Shown here: one piece after another, positions 23,782 through 35,939 of the stretch
How positions within the stretch are numbered: position 1 is the first letter of the stretch
Layout of the letters: every line of letters begins with the position of its first letter
The notes under the pieces: generated by a model
The model's input: the letters and a program-made list of their open reading frames with translations, nothing else
The model's database searches: none
Told to the model about the DNA's origin: nothing
Made by a program: the position numbers and the translations under genes
Assembly: GCF_963169125.1 (NCBI RefSeq)
Contig: NC_084802.1
Location: 25,673,107 to 25,737,106, forward strand
Direction of reading: 5' to 3'
Source: Humulus lupulus
Lineage: Eukaryota > Streptophyta > Magnoliopsida > Rosales > Cannabaceae
DNA: 64,000 nucleotides

Positions 23782-25609
23782 ACCCAGAAAAAAACCTCCT
23801 CAGTCTCACACTGCAACCATACAAAAACCGAAACCCTCACAAAAACCTCTCTTCTTCCTCACCCCTATCCTCAACCATTTTTTCAGAAGCTTTGGAAGAT
23901 TGGCGTGAATCTTCTTACTTCTGGGCAGACGACAAACGATATTTAAGGGCCAGGACTCGCCTCAGCACCTACCTTCGTTTCATCTCGGGTAAGTGTCTTT
24001 CTATTTTTATTTATGCTTGAGGATTCTTGATATATGTTTAGGAATGTCAGTGAGATGGCATTTAGGAGTCTGTTTTAGCTTTCAGGAGTCATCTTAGGCA
24101 CATTCTAATATTAGGGGCGTTCAAAATGGCCCTCAAAAGTTTTTATGTCAATTTTGCGTTTCTAGGCCTGTGACCGGAATCTGGGGAAATCCCAGATTCT
24201 ATTAGGTTCATCCCCTCCGACCTGCCTTAGGCGCCGGGGATACCCCGCATTTCCAAAATATTTATCTTCTCCCCAACAAGTATCCCTAGAGTCATCTGTG
24301 TTTTGTCCATCTTTCCTTTGGTTAGAATATTAGCTGCTTGGTTTTTGTCTCAGATGTTCAAGTAACTCCGGCAGCTACACGAACACAAGTTCTATCTCTT
24401 CAACCAGGAGATTTCTGATATGGCCCAAGCACAAGGTGCCTCCGAAGGCAATGCAAGGACGAGAGCCCAAGAGCCAGCTGGGGAGTTAGTTGTTTGTCCT
24501 GACAACCAAGTGGCGGAGAGGCTTGAAACGCCCGAAGACAGGGGGTTAAATGTGGAGGAGGTTAACAAAGCCCCGGTTCCACACCCTACACAAATGTATG
24601 AGGGCGATGCGTTTGAAGTAGAGGATTACCACACTCTGCTTCGACACCTCGATGCCATTGAGGCTATCATGAGGCACTATTCATTCGGGGATAAGTGTCT
24701 TATCCACCTTTTTCGGGAGTCCGAAAGGGTGCACCGTAGCATTAACGACCTGGGCGCCTGGAGCTAGGCCCACTTGATGGCAAGGTCTACCCTATCCCTC
24801 AAATAATATTTTGTGAACTTCCTAAAGTTCATGGGGATATCCCCTTTCTAGATTTTCCCCAACGGCTACAGAGTGCCCGCGAGGATGTATATTCTGTATT
24901 GGAAGCAAAAGTGGCCCGAGCCTTCGCCGGTGGAGAACCTATACTTCTACAGCTTCTGCACCACTCCATGGAAGAAGAACACCAAATGAGATGGGTATTA
25001 TGCCTTTGCGAAGTACGCGGCCTCGTCGCTCGACTACAAGTCTCCTCACCATAATGAGAATCATTCTCGGGATTACAAGGGCGCCTTCTTCTTCACGAAC
25101 GGCTTCCCGACTCGTAGCAATCCGACCCTGATTCTCGACTTCGCCAAAGTTGGTGAGTATCTTCCGGACCGTGTTATCTTTCACATTTTTAGGGCTTTTT
25201 TGTGTTAGACACTTAGTAAATCCCTTTTGAATAGGTCCTTTCTGCCGAACCCACTACGTCCAACTCTTCGAGGATCATCTCCAGGCGATGAAGGCTCTCC
25301 CCGATTGAGATTTGGACTTTAGCGTTCTGGCAACTAAAGCAAACCTCATTAGGTCAGGACTTCTCAACGTGGAACAAAGAATCAGCAACCTGGAGCTGAC
25401 CAAGTATCGCTAGTCCAAAAAGTCTCGAGAGTTGATGGCCCGTCAAATAAACTACATAGACAGGTTGGCCCAGAGGGCTTTACAGAAACGACTGGCAGAG
25501 GAAAGGCTGGAGAACATGCATGCCGTGGAAGAAGCCTGAGAAGCCCAGGAGGATCGAGAGCTCGAGGAAGAGCTTCAGGCAAGGATGGAAGCCTCGCATA
25601 CTACTCTAG

Positions 25610-26011
25610 GTAAACTACCCCTCACCTTATATCAAGTTCCCCAGGTAGGGGATAGGATAAGCCCCAAGCACGTTTGGGTCTCCCCTGCTCTCCTTTGTTG
25701 TGGACAAATTTCATATCGACACTGGACTAGGGAAGAATTCCAATATTATTTAGATTTAATAGACGTGTACCTCCACCGCCCGAGGAGACCGTCAAATCCT
25801 CGGGGCTTTGTACCCCTAGACCGAGTGACGTCTTTCAACTCTAACTGGTGTTGCCAATATGCTACCAACATGAGTTGTGAGGTCCGAAATAGGATAAGAC
25901 ACCCTCACTACCTGCACCGAGGCTTAACTCACGATGGGCCTCCAAGTAGCTTATGTTATTGCATTAATTTACTATGGGGAAGTACACTAACTGTTTGATT
26001 TGTTTTTAAAG
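25610..26011 (+). other. Intron in D antisense gene
   Basis: GTAAAC at 25610 and AAAG ending at 26011 frame a 402-bp segment. Removing it restores the reading frame exactly. The 137-aa ORF at 25585-25998 lies mostly in this intron and is not taken as a gene. Confidence 0.6.
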
Positions 26012-27416
26012 CTCACATGAGGTTAGCTAATATTATCCGGTCCGCCTTGAGGCTCGGAACACCCCCAAGCTCTTTGGCGGGAGAGGGGTCGTCAAGCCCC
26101 CGGGAGCATCCAGAACCCCTACCCTGCAGCTATTCCTGAAGTTAAGCCACCTCCGGTACTAGAGATCCCGCCCTCACCCGGGTCAGAAGAGGCGGTCCAA
26201 GACCCAGAGCAAGAGTCAGTCCAAGAGGTGGTTCAAGACTCAGAGCAGGATGCAGTGCCACCCCAGATCCGTCTCTTAGTGTATCCCAAGAATTATGAAG
26301 GGGGCCTGCTGGAGCTATACGAGAAAATGCTTCAACATTTTGAAGCAAGGCTGGAGGAAGGTAACAAGGCTTTACATGAGACAGTCGAGGCCCTTCGCCA
26401 ACTTAAGCCACCCCGAGAGAGGCCAACCATTCCTCCAATAGGCCAAGCTGAGCTGGAGACTTTATTCTCAGAGAAGTTAGGGGAAATCATTGCCCCTCTT
26501 GCCGCCGAGCTCATTTCAGGGGTCAGCTCCACTATGAGCAAGTTGACCGCTTGAAGTTTCTCCCAACTGGGCGACAGCAACAAGGAATCCCTCGTGGCCT
26601 CGTGTCAGTACGCTCCTATCTGGGTTAGCCAATCATCCTTACTTTCTAACTCAGTTCATTAATGCTTTAGGCTAACCTTTCCTCTTTCCTTTTGCACTTT
26701 GTTTTGGCCTTCCAACGTTTGTGAGACTCCATGATGGAGAAATCATACGAACTCTAGAGGTCCCGAGACAAAATAGCCTCCCTCAAGGAGAAACTTATGG
26801 GCCCTCAAGAAGATCTCGCCCGAGCTAAGGCAACCCTCAAAGCCAAGCAAAAACGCTCTCGGGAGCTTGAAGAGGCTGTCCGAAAGGCCATTGAGGACAC
26901 ACAACGAGCCAACAAGGAGGAAACAAAATGGCCAGAGAGGCATGCAGTGACCCCAAGAGGAGGCTAAAAAGGCCACAGCTGAGGTTGCATGAGTGGTCCT
27001 TGAAAACTCCCAACTTCAGGAGAAAGCTAAGGAGGCTATCGACCGAGCTGAAATAGGTGAGAGAAAAGCCCTCCAAGCCATGGAAATGAACAAGTTTTCT
27101 CGGTTTCGGGTGGAAAAGTTGGAGAAAGAATTCGAGACAATTTCCGAGGATGCCTTCTACATGGCCTAGTACCACAACCAAGACATGAGCTTGGATTTCA
27201 CTGGAGAGCCTCAGAAGTATAACTTCTCTTCGAATAGCGTCTCCGAGCGACCCACACTGCGGAAGCGGCTTCAGCTGTCGAGGTGACCCAAACGGACAAG
27301 GCGACCCCGTTTACCGAGGTCATCTAGCCAACCAAGGCGACTTCGGCTACTGAAACGGCCCAAGCAAAAGGTGCCCCAAGAACAGACCCAATCATTGACC
27401 TGGTGGAGGAGGTCCC

Positions 27417-29793
27417 TGTAAAACCATGGTTAGCCAAGACCGTCACACTATGTACTTTAAATAGTGCTTAACTCGCTAAACGAGTCATTAGGTCATAAGC
27501 GTGCATCTAAGTGTTATTAATGGGCCAGGGTGAAAATCTCAGTTAAAAGTAATGGATATATTTTACTAAAAACATTAAACTGTTCATGGGATCCCATAAA
27601 AGTGTTTACAAGTTATTTACAATCCAAAATGGTCATTATAGTTCAAAAGTTACAATCCGCCAACCTAAGCGGCAAAAATAGGGTTAAACCCTAGTTCCCC
27701 TAAGAAACACCTTGGCCGTGGTGGTCAAGCGGCCGCATATGTACACGTTGCCACCTAAGCTCTCCACTCAAGGTAGGATAAGCTTTTCTTTCCCTTTACC
27801 TGCACCACATAGCACCCGTGAGCCAAGGCTCAGCAAAAAAACTTATTACTGCATGTATACGAATGATCATGTATTCACTTTGGGGTTCTGCGCCATGGAT
27901 TGTTGACTATTAAGTCGTTCTGGGGACCTGCACCCTAAATAGATGACTAGTAAGTCATTCTAGGGTCCTGCGCCTTGAATAGATGACTAATAAGTCTCTC
28001 TAGGGTCTTGCGCCCTGAATAGATGACTAATAAGTCTCTCTGGGGTCCTGCGTCCTAAGCCATGTGATTATCAAGTCACCTGAGGCTTTTAGCCCTAGCT
28101 CTGAGTAACTAGTCATAGACTAGCCAAGCGCTTTAGTTTTCTTCGACCAATAGGTCGGTCAAGCATTTAATGCTCATGTTGATTAGATCTAATCATTTCG
28201 GCCTGCGTTTAATACGCTAATGTCGCTCTTGACTCATAAGTCAATTCCATACGACCAGCGCTCAGTACCATTGCCGATGATGACTGATAAGTTAGAGCTT
28301 CACGACCAGTACTAAACACCATTGTCATTTCTGACTAATAAGTCAGTGCCATTCACAAGTAGGCAATGCTGCCAAGCATTTACAATGCAAACAATGTCCA
28401 TATATAGAGCACTCAACATGCCTCATCAATAATCATGTATGTCACATACTGGGTGCAGTTTTCTTACCTCAGACTTGAGCGTAAAATAAATAAAGAACGA
28501 CCTTTGAGAATGATCCTGTCCTTAGGCCCTTAGCGGTCACCTAATCATAACCAAATATGAAATCACATCAATAAAATGAGTAATAAAAGGTTCATGGACT
28601 AAAACCCAGCTCTCGGGACCTCGAATCCTACTAAAACGGTTAGTAGATTTGATCCCTAGCCTTAAGGTTCGAAAACCTGCACTCAAAACTAACTAAAACC
28701 ATGCCTAGCCCAAAAGAGATAGACGGGCCACAACCCGCCCCCAAAGGCCGCGACACGCCTATCAGACAGAGCACAGTGAAGGCTCTGGGGTTCACTCAAG
28801 TTGCGACTTGCATGAACTCGGTCGTGACTTGACCTCGCGAACCCATCTCCCCTGCATTTTTCTCAATCTAAACTCAGCCAAAACTCATCAAACCAATCCC
28901 AATATCACAATCAATCATCACCACAACATTATCACTAGTTTAACAGCAAAACCCAAGCTCTATAACACTTAAAACACCATCAAATTCCCAATTACACAAT
29001 CAAACTCTCAACTTACAAACCACCTTAAAAACAGAGTAAAACTAAAGGTTTAAACTTAGAATTCCTTACATTAATCCCATAATTGAGACCTTTCAAATGC
29101 TTCAACACAATCCTAAACTCTCAAGCCTCAAATCCCCAAGCTTAATCTTCTAGCTTGCTTCAAAATTCCAAACCGAGAAAGATGAGAAAAGAACCTTTGT
29201 TTTGTTGCATGTGTATTCTACAGCCTTCCTTGGCTTAATATATCCAATGGTCTAAATGACCAAAATGCCCCTAGGGCCATCTAAAGCCTTCAAAGTCATC
29301 CAAGGGCAAAACTGTCATTTCCCACTTATCCCATTAATCATAATTAACGTCCTCCAATTCCCGTCATTCACAATATCCTCAAATAATTATTAAATCATAT
29401 TTCATTACCCGCTCATTCCCGGTAATGTACTAAACACCAATTTACCCCTAGGCTCACCCCGAGCCCGGTAATTAACCCCGTTATGACTAAACTGCTAACT
29501 TGCATTCTAGGATCGTCTCATGCCAAATAGCTCAAATATATCCACATAATAATGTGGTCTCACCCATATATCACATACATGCACATAAATATACAAATAC
29601 GCCATCAATAACCAAAATTACAAAAATGCCCTTCTTATAAGAAGTGGACCCACATGCATGTAATTATCATCATATAATAATATAATTCACATAATCATGC
29701 ATATAATCACAAAATTACATATTAAATCAATTATGGCCCTCCTGGCCCCCTAATCCAGGCACTAAGCCACATTAGGGAATTTGGGACATTACA
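27417..29793 (-). mobile_element. Solo LTR, Tekay-type (TSD GTCCC)
   Basis: 2,377 bp, TGTAAAACC to GGGACATTACA, flanked by GTCCC at 27412-27416 and 29794-29798. Minus orientation. It interrupts the last codons of the D antisense gene. It contains a 40-bp tandem repeat with TGACTAATAAGTC boxes (about 27900-28040). Confidence 0.92.
27900..28045. repeat. 40-bp tandem repeat in Tekay solo LTR
   Basis: GACTA(A/G)TAAGTC boxes recur at 27905, 27944, 27984 and 28024, with GGGTCCTGCGCC-like sequence between them. Confidence 0.75.
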
Positions 29794-29945
29794 GTCCCTG
29801 AAGACTGTTCATAATTTTTACACTTAGGCTTGCGTGCCATAACTTATTGGGCTATAGACAAACAATCACTCGAGCCCCCGAGCATAGTTGTAACTACTTT
29901 CCCGTTTAAGAATTATGTAGCTTGCCTTGCTTTTTTATTTGGTTT

Positions 29946-30465
29946 GGTTCTATGAATTCAACGTAACTATATTTCCACGAGAATAAACATTCAAACCTTT
30001 TTAACCACTTGGTTCTATAAATCTAACGTGGCCCAACTGCCACGAGAATAAGAACTCACATCTGTTTTAAACAGTTGGTTCTATATCAACGTAACATGAA
30101 TTCCATGAGAAAAAGAACTCAAACTGTTTTATACCCTTGGTTATATAAATTCAACGTAACACGAATGCCACGAGAACAAGAACTCAAACTGTTTTATACA
30201 TCTGGTTCTATAAATTCAACGTAATGTGACCGTCACGAGAACACAAACTCAAACCGCTTTAAACATCTGGTTCTATAAATTCAACGTAACATGACTGTCA
30301 TGAGAACAAGAACTCACACCACTTTAAACATATGGTTCTCTCAATTCAACATAACGTGACCATCACGAGAACAAGAACTCATACCACTTTAAACATTTGG
30401 TTCTATAAATTCAACGTAACGTGACCGTCACGACAACAAGAACTCAAACCGCTTTAAAGGTGGTT
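29946..30465. repeat. 65-bp tandem array between antisense gene and integrase of D
   Basis: The start GGTTCTATAAATTCAACG recurs at 29946, 30011, 30077, 30139, 30204, 30269, 30334, 30399 and about 30462, giving eight units of 62-66 bp (mostly 65). Within each unit CGTGAC(C)GTCACGAG forms a small palindrome. Tandem arrays in this part of Tat elements are known in other plants. Confidence 0.9.
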
Positions 30466-30469
30466 CCAG

Positions 30470-31393
30470 TGTTTAGTTTCTTGCAGGCTCATAGTCCTAG
30501 AAGTAACTTTGACGTGAAATTTACCATTGGTCCTAACTTGGCATCCTATGCCCCTGGAATCCAAAGATTCGGACTTTGAGGGGTCCTTACACATGAAACC
30601 ACCTGCCCCCCGAGTACACACTACTTGGGAGGTCGGCCGGGGATTTTAACACTACTCTCTAAGTGCATATATCGTCATTTCCAGATCATCTCACACATTC
30701 TTGGGAGGTGATGTTAACGAGGTGCCCAAGCATAAATGACTCGGGCATCCATCCGTATCTCCCAAACTAGGATTTGGTTATTACTCCCCGAGCGCGCGCT
30801 GTCCTCGAGAGGTAACCTGAATTCCTAAGTTTGCGTTATACTGGGTTTTCTAGCTATGGGATATAGAGACATTAGGGGTGCTCTGCTCGTCGACTAGCCA
30901 AGCTCCCCATGTTACGGATTTCCCGGGGCCAAGTATGGGGTACTTGGCCTTCCGTTCGCATCTCGAGATCAAGAGACTTGGTCAAAGCTCCTCGGGCTCG
31001 GTGTCCACGGGAGGTGACAAAAGTCTATTCTCGTGCTACTTGGGTTATCTAGCTCCTAGGTGCTAAGCTCAGTTCTGCTTGGAACAAGCTGCCTTCTAGG
31101 CTAAACCTGACTAATTTCCTAGGATTTTATGTTCTCGGGATGGCGATGTTAGGCTTATTCCTCTTAACAAGCTTAGTTTCCTAGGTCGTTCCCTATGGGG
31201 TGTAATGCTGCCCTAACTCCATGCCCCCCAAGTGATCAAAGACTAGTCTGTGATCACTTGTCCAGGCGAGTGGGTGCTCTTACATAACATTAATATAACA
31301 AAGGAAACTAATAAATACAAGCAGACAACAAATTTCTTACCGTGTTTTTCATACACGATTTCCATTAAACATGCCCAAAGGCTACAAGAGGGA
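30470..31393. other. D 3' untranslated region with decayed repeats
   Basis: No coding frame. Loosely repeated phrases such as CCCCGAG...CTTGGGAGGT(GA) occur at about 30610, 30700, 30790 and 31000, perhaps an older repeat of roughly 100 bp. Confidence 0.45.
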
Positions 31394-31424
31394 TTACAGA
31401 AATAAAGAATGTTTACTGCTCATA

Positions 31425-32535
31425 TTACTGGTCATACCGGCAGAGATGCTTAACATTCCAGGGTGCGGAATCAGCTCCCCACTTAGTTGGGCTAACTTGT
31501 ATGTTCCCGGACACATAATGCTCTCGACTTGGTATGGGCCCTCCCAGTTAGGTCCCAACACTCCTACACTGGGGTCTTGGGTGGCTAAGAAGACTCTTTG
31601 CAACACCAGATCTCCGACCCCAAACTTTCTATCTTTCACTTTGGAGTTAAAATATCTGGCTACCTTATGTTGGTAGGATGCTACTCGTAGCTGAGAAGCT
31701 TCGCGTTGTTCATCCACGAGGTCCAGGGATTCCTGAAGTGAAGCATGGTTCGTGTTCGGGTCATACGTATCCCGTCGGAATGTGGAGATTGCTACTTCAA
31801 CTGGGAGCATAGCCTCATACCCGTAGGCCATCGAGAAGGGAGAATGGCCAGTGGAGGTCTTGGCAGTGGTGCAGTAACTCCACAATTCCCTGGGCACCTC
31901 CTCGGGCTAAGCTCATTTTGCCTGCTCCAGCCTTTTCTTCAAAGTGGACTTGAGTGTCTTGTTAATTGCTTCCACTTGGCCATTTTCTTGTTGATGGGCC
32001 ATGGAGGAGAAGCTCTTAATGACTTCATGCTGTTGACAGAAGTCTATGAATACTTCACTGTCGAACTGCAATTCGTTGTCAGAGACTATCTTCCTCGGGA
32101 GCCCGTACCGGCAAACGATGTTCTTGATGACAAAGTCTAATACCTTTTTAGAGGTGATCATAGCGAGTGGCTTGGCCTCGACCCACTTTGTGAAGTAGTC
32201 GACGACCATTATGGCATATTTCACTCCTCCCTTCCCTGTGGACAGGGAGCCAATAAAGTTGATGCCCCAGACAGCAAAAGGCCATGGGCTGATCACCTGT
32301 GTAAGTTCATTTGGAGGCGCTCGGGGAATGTTGGTGAAGCGTTGGCATTTGTCGCATTTCTTGATATAATCCATCGCATCCCCTTTCATGGTGAGCCAAA
32401 AGTATCCTTGCCTTAAGATTTTTTTGGAAAGGCTCTGCCCCCCAGCGTGATCTCCGCAAAAGCCCTCGTGTACTTCTTCGAGTATCAGATTGGCTTCTTG
32501 CTTGGACACACACCAGAGCAAGTGCACGGAGTAAC
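31425..32535 (-). pseudogene. int: D integrase, broken
   Basis: Read on the minus strand. N-domain with H...H and CDKCQRF, then the core with WGINFIGSLSTGKGG, KIVSDNELQFDSEVF and NGQVEAINK; the third acidic residue Glu is kept, in contrast to E1. Two stops sit together at about 31905-31913 where the family has Arg and Trp. A one-base shift near 31450 leads to the true end at 31425-31427 (WNVKHLCRYDQ). The N-terminal side is cut by the copia fragment; across the duplication GTAAC the frame is unbroken (MRGY|SVHLL). Confidence 0.88.
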
Positions 32536-32536
32536 T

Positions 32537-33044
32537 ATTAGTCTACAAGGGTGGTGTTCTGAACCCTGTAGGCTACACCGATTCGGATTTTCAGACTGAT
32601 ATTGATGAGAGGAAGTCTACTTCTAGAATGGTGTTTACTCTTGGGGGTAGAGTTGTGATATGGAGAAACATAAAACAGTCTGCAATCTCAGATTTCACCA
32701 TGGAGGTTGAGTACATAGTTGCGTCAGAAGTAGCTAAGGAAATAGTCTGGCTAAAGAAGTTCTATTCGGACCTTGGTGTTATTCTAGAAATGGATAAACC
32801 CTTTTTGTTGTTTTGTGACAATATCAGAGCGAGAGCCAACTCGAAATAACGCCGTAGTCATAAGAGGAGTAAGCATATAGAAAGGAAGTATCACATTATT
32901 CGAGAGTATGCGACCAGGGAAGATGTGAAGGTTATGAAGATTGCATCTGAAGACAAGGTTACAGATCCGTTTATGAAGACACTACCAGATGCTACATTTG
33001 ATAAGCATATCAAGGAAATGAGATTAGTAGAATTAAGGCATTAG
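32537..33044 (+). pseudogene. copia RNase H, C-terminal part
   Basis: GYTDSDFQTDIDERKST, VVIWRNIKQSAISDFTMEVEY, AKEIVWLKKF and CDN are classical Ty1/copia RNase H motifs. A TAA at 32847-32849 interrupts it; the tail SHKRSKHIERKYH...IASEDKVTDPFMKTLP leads to the TAG at 33042-33044. The N-terminal part of pol is absent. Confidence 0.85.
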
Positions 33045-33717
33045 TTTTAATTAGTGCAAGTGAGAGTTTGTTAGGGTTTTATGCCATAATTAAAACCTAA
33101 TTTCTTTGTAATCTCATTTATTATCAATAAAATAATATAAATCATTTTTTGACTTGGTCAATCACTTTGCTCACATGTTTTATTTTCATGATTATTTGTT
33201 TAATATAAACTTCTATTAAATCCCAAGCATATAACTAATCATATTTATAGTGACGTAATCACAGTGGAATATAAATATGATTATATGTTCAAAATAAGTT
33301 AGTCCTAAGATTAGTCAGTGCACATGATTTACACTCACTTGCCAATCTACAATATGATCTACTTACACATTGTAGTGTTATGTTATTTCCAGAACATTAG
33401 CAAAGTGGATAAGATCGGATGTATTTGTTACATCGGACTGGACCGATATTGACAGTTGAAAGGATAAGTAAACATACCGTTATTATCTATTCTAGTCATA
33501 TCATATAGTTGACCATAGGTCAATTCAATCTCAATTTTGAGTGGTTAGTATTCTAACTGATTGTATTATTTGAGTTCTTTGACTTGTTCGTTACCAGCTT
33601 ACCCTACGGACTAGCCCATACTTACATCTTGGGAACTCGGTAGTATAATTGAGTGGGAGTGTTAATCATAGATATGAACATCTATAGCTTATGATGAAGA
33701 AGTGAAATGATGGTTTC

Positions 33718-34743
33718 TGTTATCCCAAAAAATTGGAGATCGATGACATGGCGATAAATGTGACAAGTGGCAGTACATGGTTCGTAAACGACACATTAAT
33801 AGTCGTTTAAAATACATTGGCTCATCAGAGTTGTGATAAAGTGATCTGGCTTAAGAGTGGCCCAGTAGACCAATGAAGAATTTTGACTAGCCAGTCAAGT
33901 GTCATGACCGGCCAGGCATGACCTTGTCCGACCAGTCATATGGTTATCTGCCCAGGCATGACCTTGTCTGCCCAGGAATGACCTTGTCTGCCCAGGCAAG
34001 ATCATGTCCGACCAGTCATGACCATGTCCGACCAGTCATGACCATGTCCGACCAGCCAAGTGCGTGTCTGCCCAGCCAAGTGCACGACTGCCCAGTCAAG
34101 TGCACGACTGCCCAGTCAAGTGCACGACTGCCCAGTCAAGTGCACGACTGCCCAGTCAAGTGCATGACTGCCCAGTAAAGGTGTGGCCGACCAGACTGAA
34201 GGTGATATGGATCAACTAGATAGAGCAGGACTATGTCAAGATTCCCAGAAACAACTTCAACAAGAATCGGTCTTGGCATACGCGGGAATCTCTCAATTTA
34301 TCCCACAAATTTAGTGTATTGTTACATTTTGAATATTAATGTAATTTAAATATAATGAGGATAATTAAATATCCCGATTATGGGTGATATCATCTGTACG
34401 ATCCTAAGCCTATAAATACAAGGCTTATGGCATCATAAAGGGGACTTTGGATTGGGATTCTAATTTTCTAGAGAGAGAGAGTACTTGTATTTGAGAGAAT
34501 TCTTGTATTCTTGTAATCTGCACTGAAGAAACTCAGTTGGCTCAGATTTATCTGATCTTGAGTGCAAATCTATAATCATAATTCTAAGTGGATTAGGCTA
34601 TAACCAACATATTGGGGCTGAACCACTATAAAACTTACGTGTGTATTTACTTTCTTTTCAAAATCGTCTGTGTCGTTTATTTCTATTGAAGGTTTTTGTC
34701 GTATTTGACGTTCTCACGTCGTTGGCCAAAAATGCGGTCAACA
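33718..34743 (+). mobile_element. Solo LTR of Tat-type family P (copy P2, TSD GTTTC)
   Basis: 1,026 bp, TGTTATCCC to GGTCAACA, flanked by GTTTC at 33713-33717 and 34744-34748. TATAAATA at 34411-34418. The empty site is seen in the R copy at about 7770. It holds a 20-bp minisatellite. It matches the E3 LTR outside the array. Confidence 0.95.
33891..34193. repeat. 20-bp minisatellite in LTR P2
   Basis: About 15 units of exactly 20 bp. Newer units read CCAGTCAAGTGCACGACTGC, older ones CCAGTCATGACCATGTCCGA. The 86-aa ORF at 33918-34178 is only this repeat read through. Confidence 0.93.
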
Positions 34744-35939
34744 GTTTCCTTTTAGTTTGGTTTAAGGTGCTAAATGATAGAGATCTCATTTTAGTAATTA
34801 ATACTAGTTTACTGAAATATCATTTACAAGGAACTAAGTGTTTTAAGGATAAAATACAATGAGGGGTAAAACTGTATTTTAGTCTCTTCTCATTGTAGAC
34901 CATCTATAGAGGATTGAGTGACAATTATGATTGTAACAATGGATAATTAATAACGTATCTATATTTGTTATAGAGCGTTTTATGAATTCAAGAGTGCAAT
35001 TCCGAGTCTTTAGTGGAGTCACGAGGAATTAATAAGTTAGTAAATTTATTTGTTAGATTTATGATAACTTATTGGAGCTTGATTTCATAGGTCCATGATC
35101 CCCACAGTACCTTGGATAAAATCATCTAGATAGTCTCAATTAATTGATTTAATTATCAATTAGAATTATCAAAGTTGATTTTGGATAATTTTACAGAGTT
35201 ATACAATTTAGAGAAGAAAAAAGAAATTAGAGCAGATTTATTAATTAAGATAAATTGGTATCTAAATTAATAAATAAGTTTAAATCAAGGTTCAAATTAT
35301 AAATAATTAATTTGACGAAGGATTTAAATAATTATTTCATTAATTAAATCAATAGAAAATAATACAGACCTTGATTTTAAGCCCAACGGGCTTATAATCA
35401 AATGGGAAATTTCACGGGCCTAAAGCCCATGATAATTTCGACCTAGGGTTGTTAATTGGCTATTATTTTATTGATTTTTTTAATTAAATAAATGACCTAA
35501 ATAAGTCTATATAAGGAATGTTAAGTGAGAGTTGAAATAAGATGACAAACACTGGTTTTCTGATAGGTTTTAGATTCTTTCTAAACATAAGTCATTTTCT
35601 AAGCCTTATTGTTCTTTTCTTTTCTTCTCTCTATATCTATCTCATGTGTTGAGAATTTTCCACTCTAGTCTAGGTGATCCTAAAGATACTTTGGAAGGCT
35701 GTGAAGAAAATTGAAGATCGGTTCAGTTTCTTGGTAATACTTTGCGATAGAAAGGATACAAGGCTTAGAGAAACTGAAGGAATGACTCTATTATTCCACT
35801 GCGTATAATGTAAGTATTCTTATCATTATTTCTCTTTTAATTCAATTTTAGAAACATGTTCTAGGTTGTCTCATATTAACTTGTTTAATATTAGATCTAT
35901 ATGAAAATAAATAAAGATCTTGTATAAGTTTTTCTAACA

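Larger units (their letters stand above)
23805..29814 (+). pseudogene. D antisense extra gene (aORF), spliced, split by a Tekay solo LTR
   Basis: Gene opposite in strand to D. Leader exon from about 23805, intron 23989-24353 (GTAAGT...TCTCAG), ATG at 24420. Exon 1 carries an acidic N-terminus and, with stops or shifts, the Transposase_28-like part (SPNGYR, MYILYWKQKWPEPSP-like, about 24840-24925). Intron 25153-25234 (GTGAGT...ATAG) joins G|GT to give AKVGPF. Intron 25610-26011 joins TL|AHMRLAN in frame. Then an acidic stretch and coiled coil (about 26290-27180). The last codons (EVPEDCS, stop 29812-29814) lie beyond the solo LTR 27417-29793. Same gene type as in E1. Function unknown. Confidence 0.7.
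32536..35939 (+). mobile_element. 5'-truncated Ty1/copia element with one LTR (TSD GTAAC)
   Basis: It contains the end of copia RNase H (32537-33044), a short PPT region and an R-family 3' LTR (33069-35939, itself split by P2). GTAAC flanks it at 32531-32535 and 35940-35944, and the D integrase frame is restored when it is removed. It has no 5' LTR, gag, protease, integrase or RT: the left end starts at once inside pol. Confidence 0.85.
33069..35939 (+). repeat. R-family copia 3' LTR, split by P2
   Basis: 33069-33717 plus 34749-35939, about 1.84 kb. TGTTAGGG to TCTAACA. It aligns over its length with the R solo LTR of 7125-20839. Confidence 0.9.

Noticed and set aside
25585..25998. 137-aa ORF on the plus strand
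   Set aside because: Most of it lies in an intron of the D antisense gene; removal of that intron restores the gene's frame.
29946..30465. Possible CRISPR-like array
   Set aside because: The units are contiguous diverged 65-bp repeats without unique spacers, inside a plant retrotransposon.
31745..32140. 131-aa plus-strand ORF
   Set aside because: Shadow of the D integrase, which reads on the minus strand with clear D-D-E core motifs.
33918..34178. 86-aa ORF of repeated Pro/Ser/Gln/Ala residues
   Set aside because: It is the 20-bp minisatellite of LTR P2 read through; the frame is open because of the repeat.
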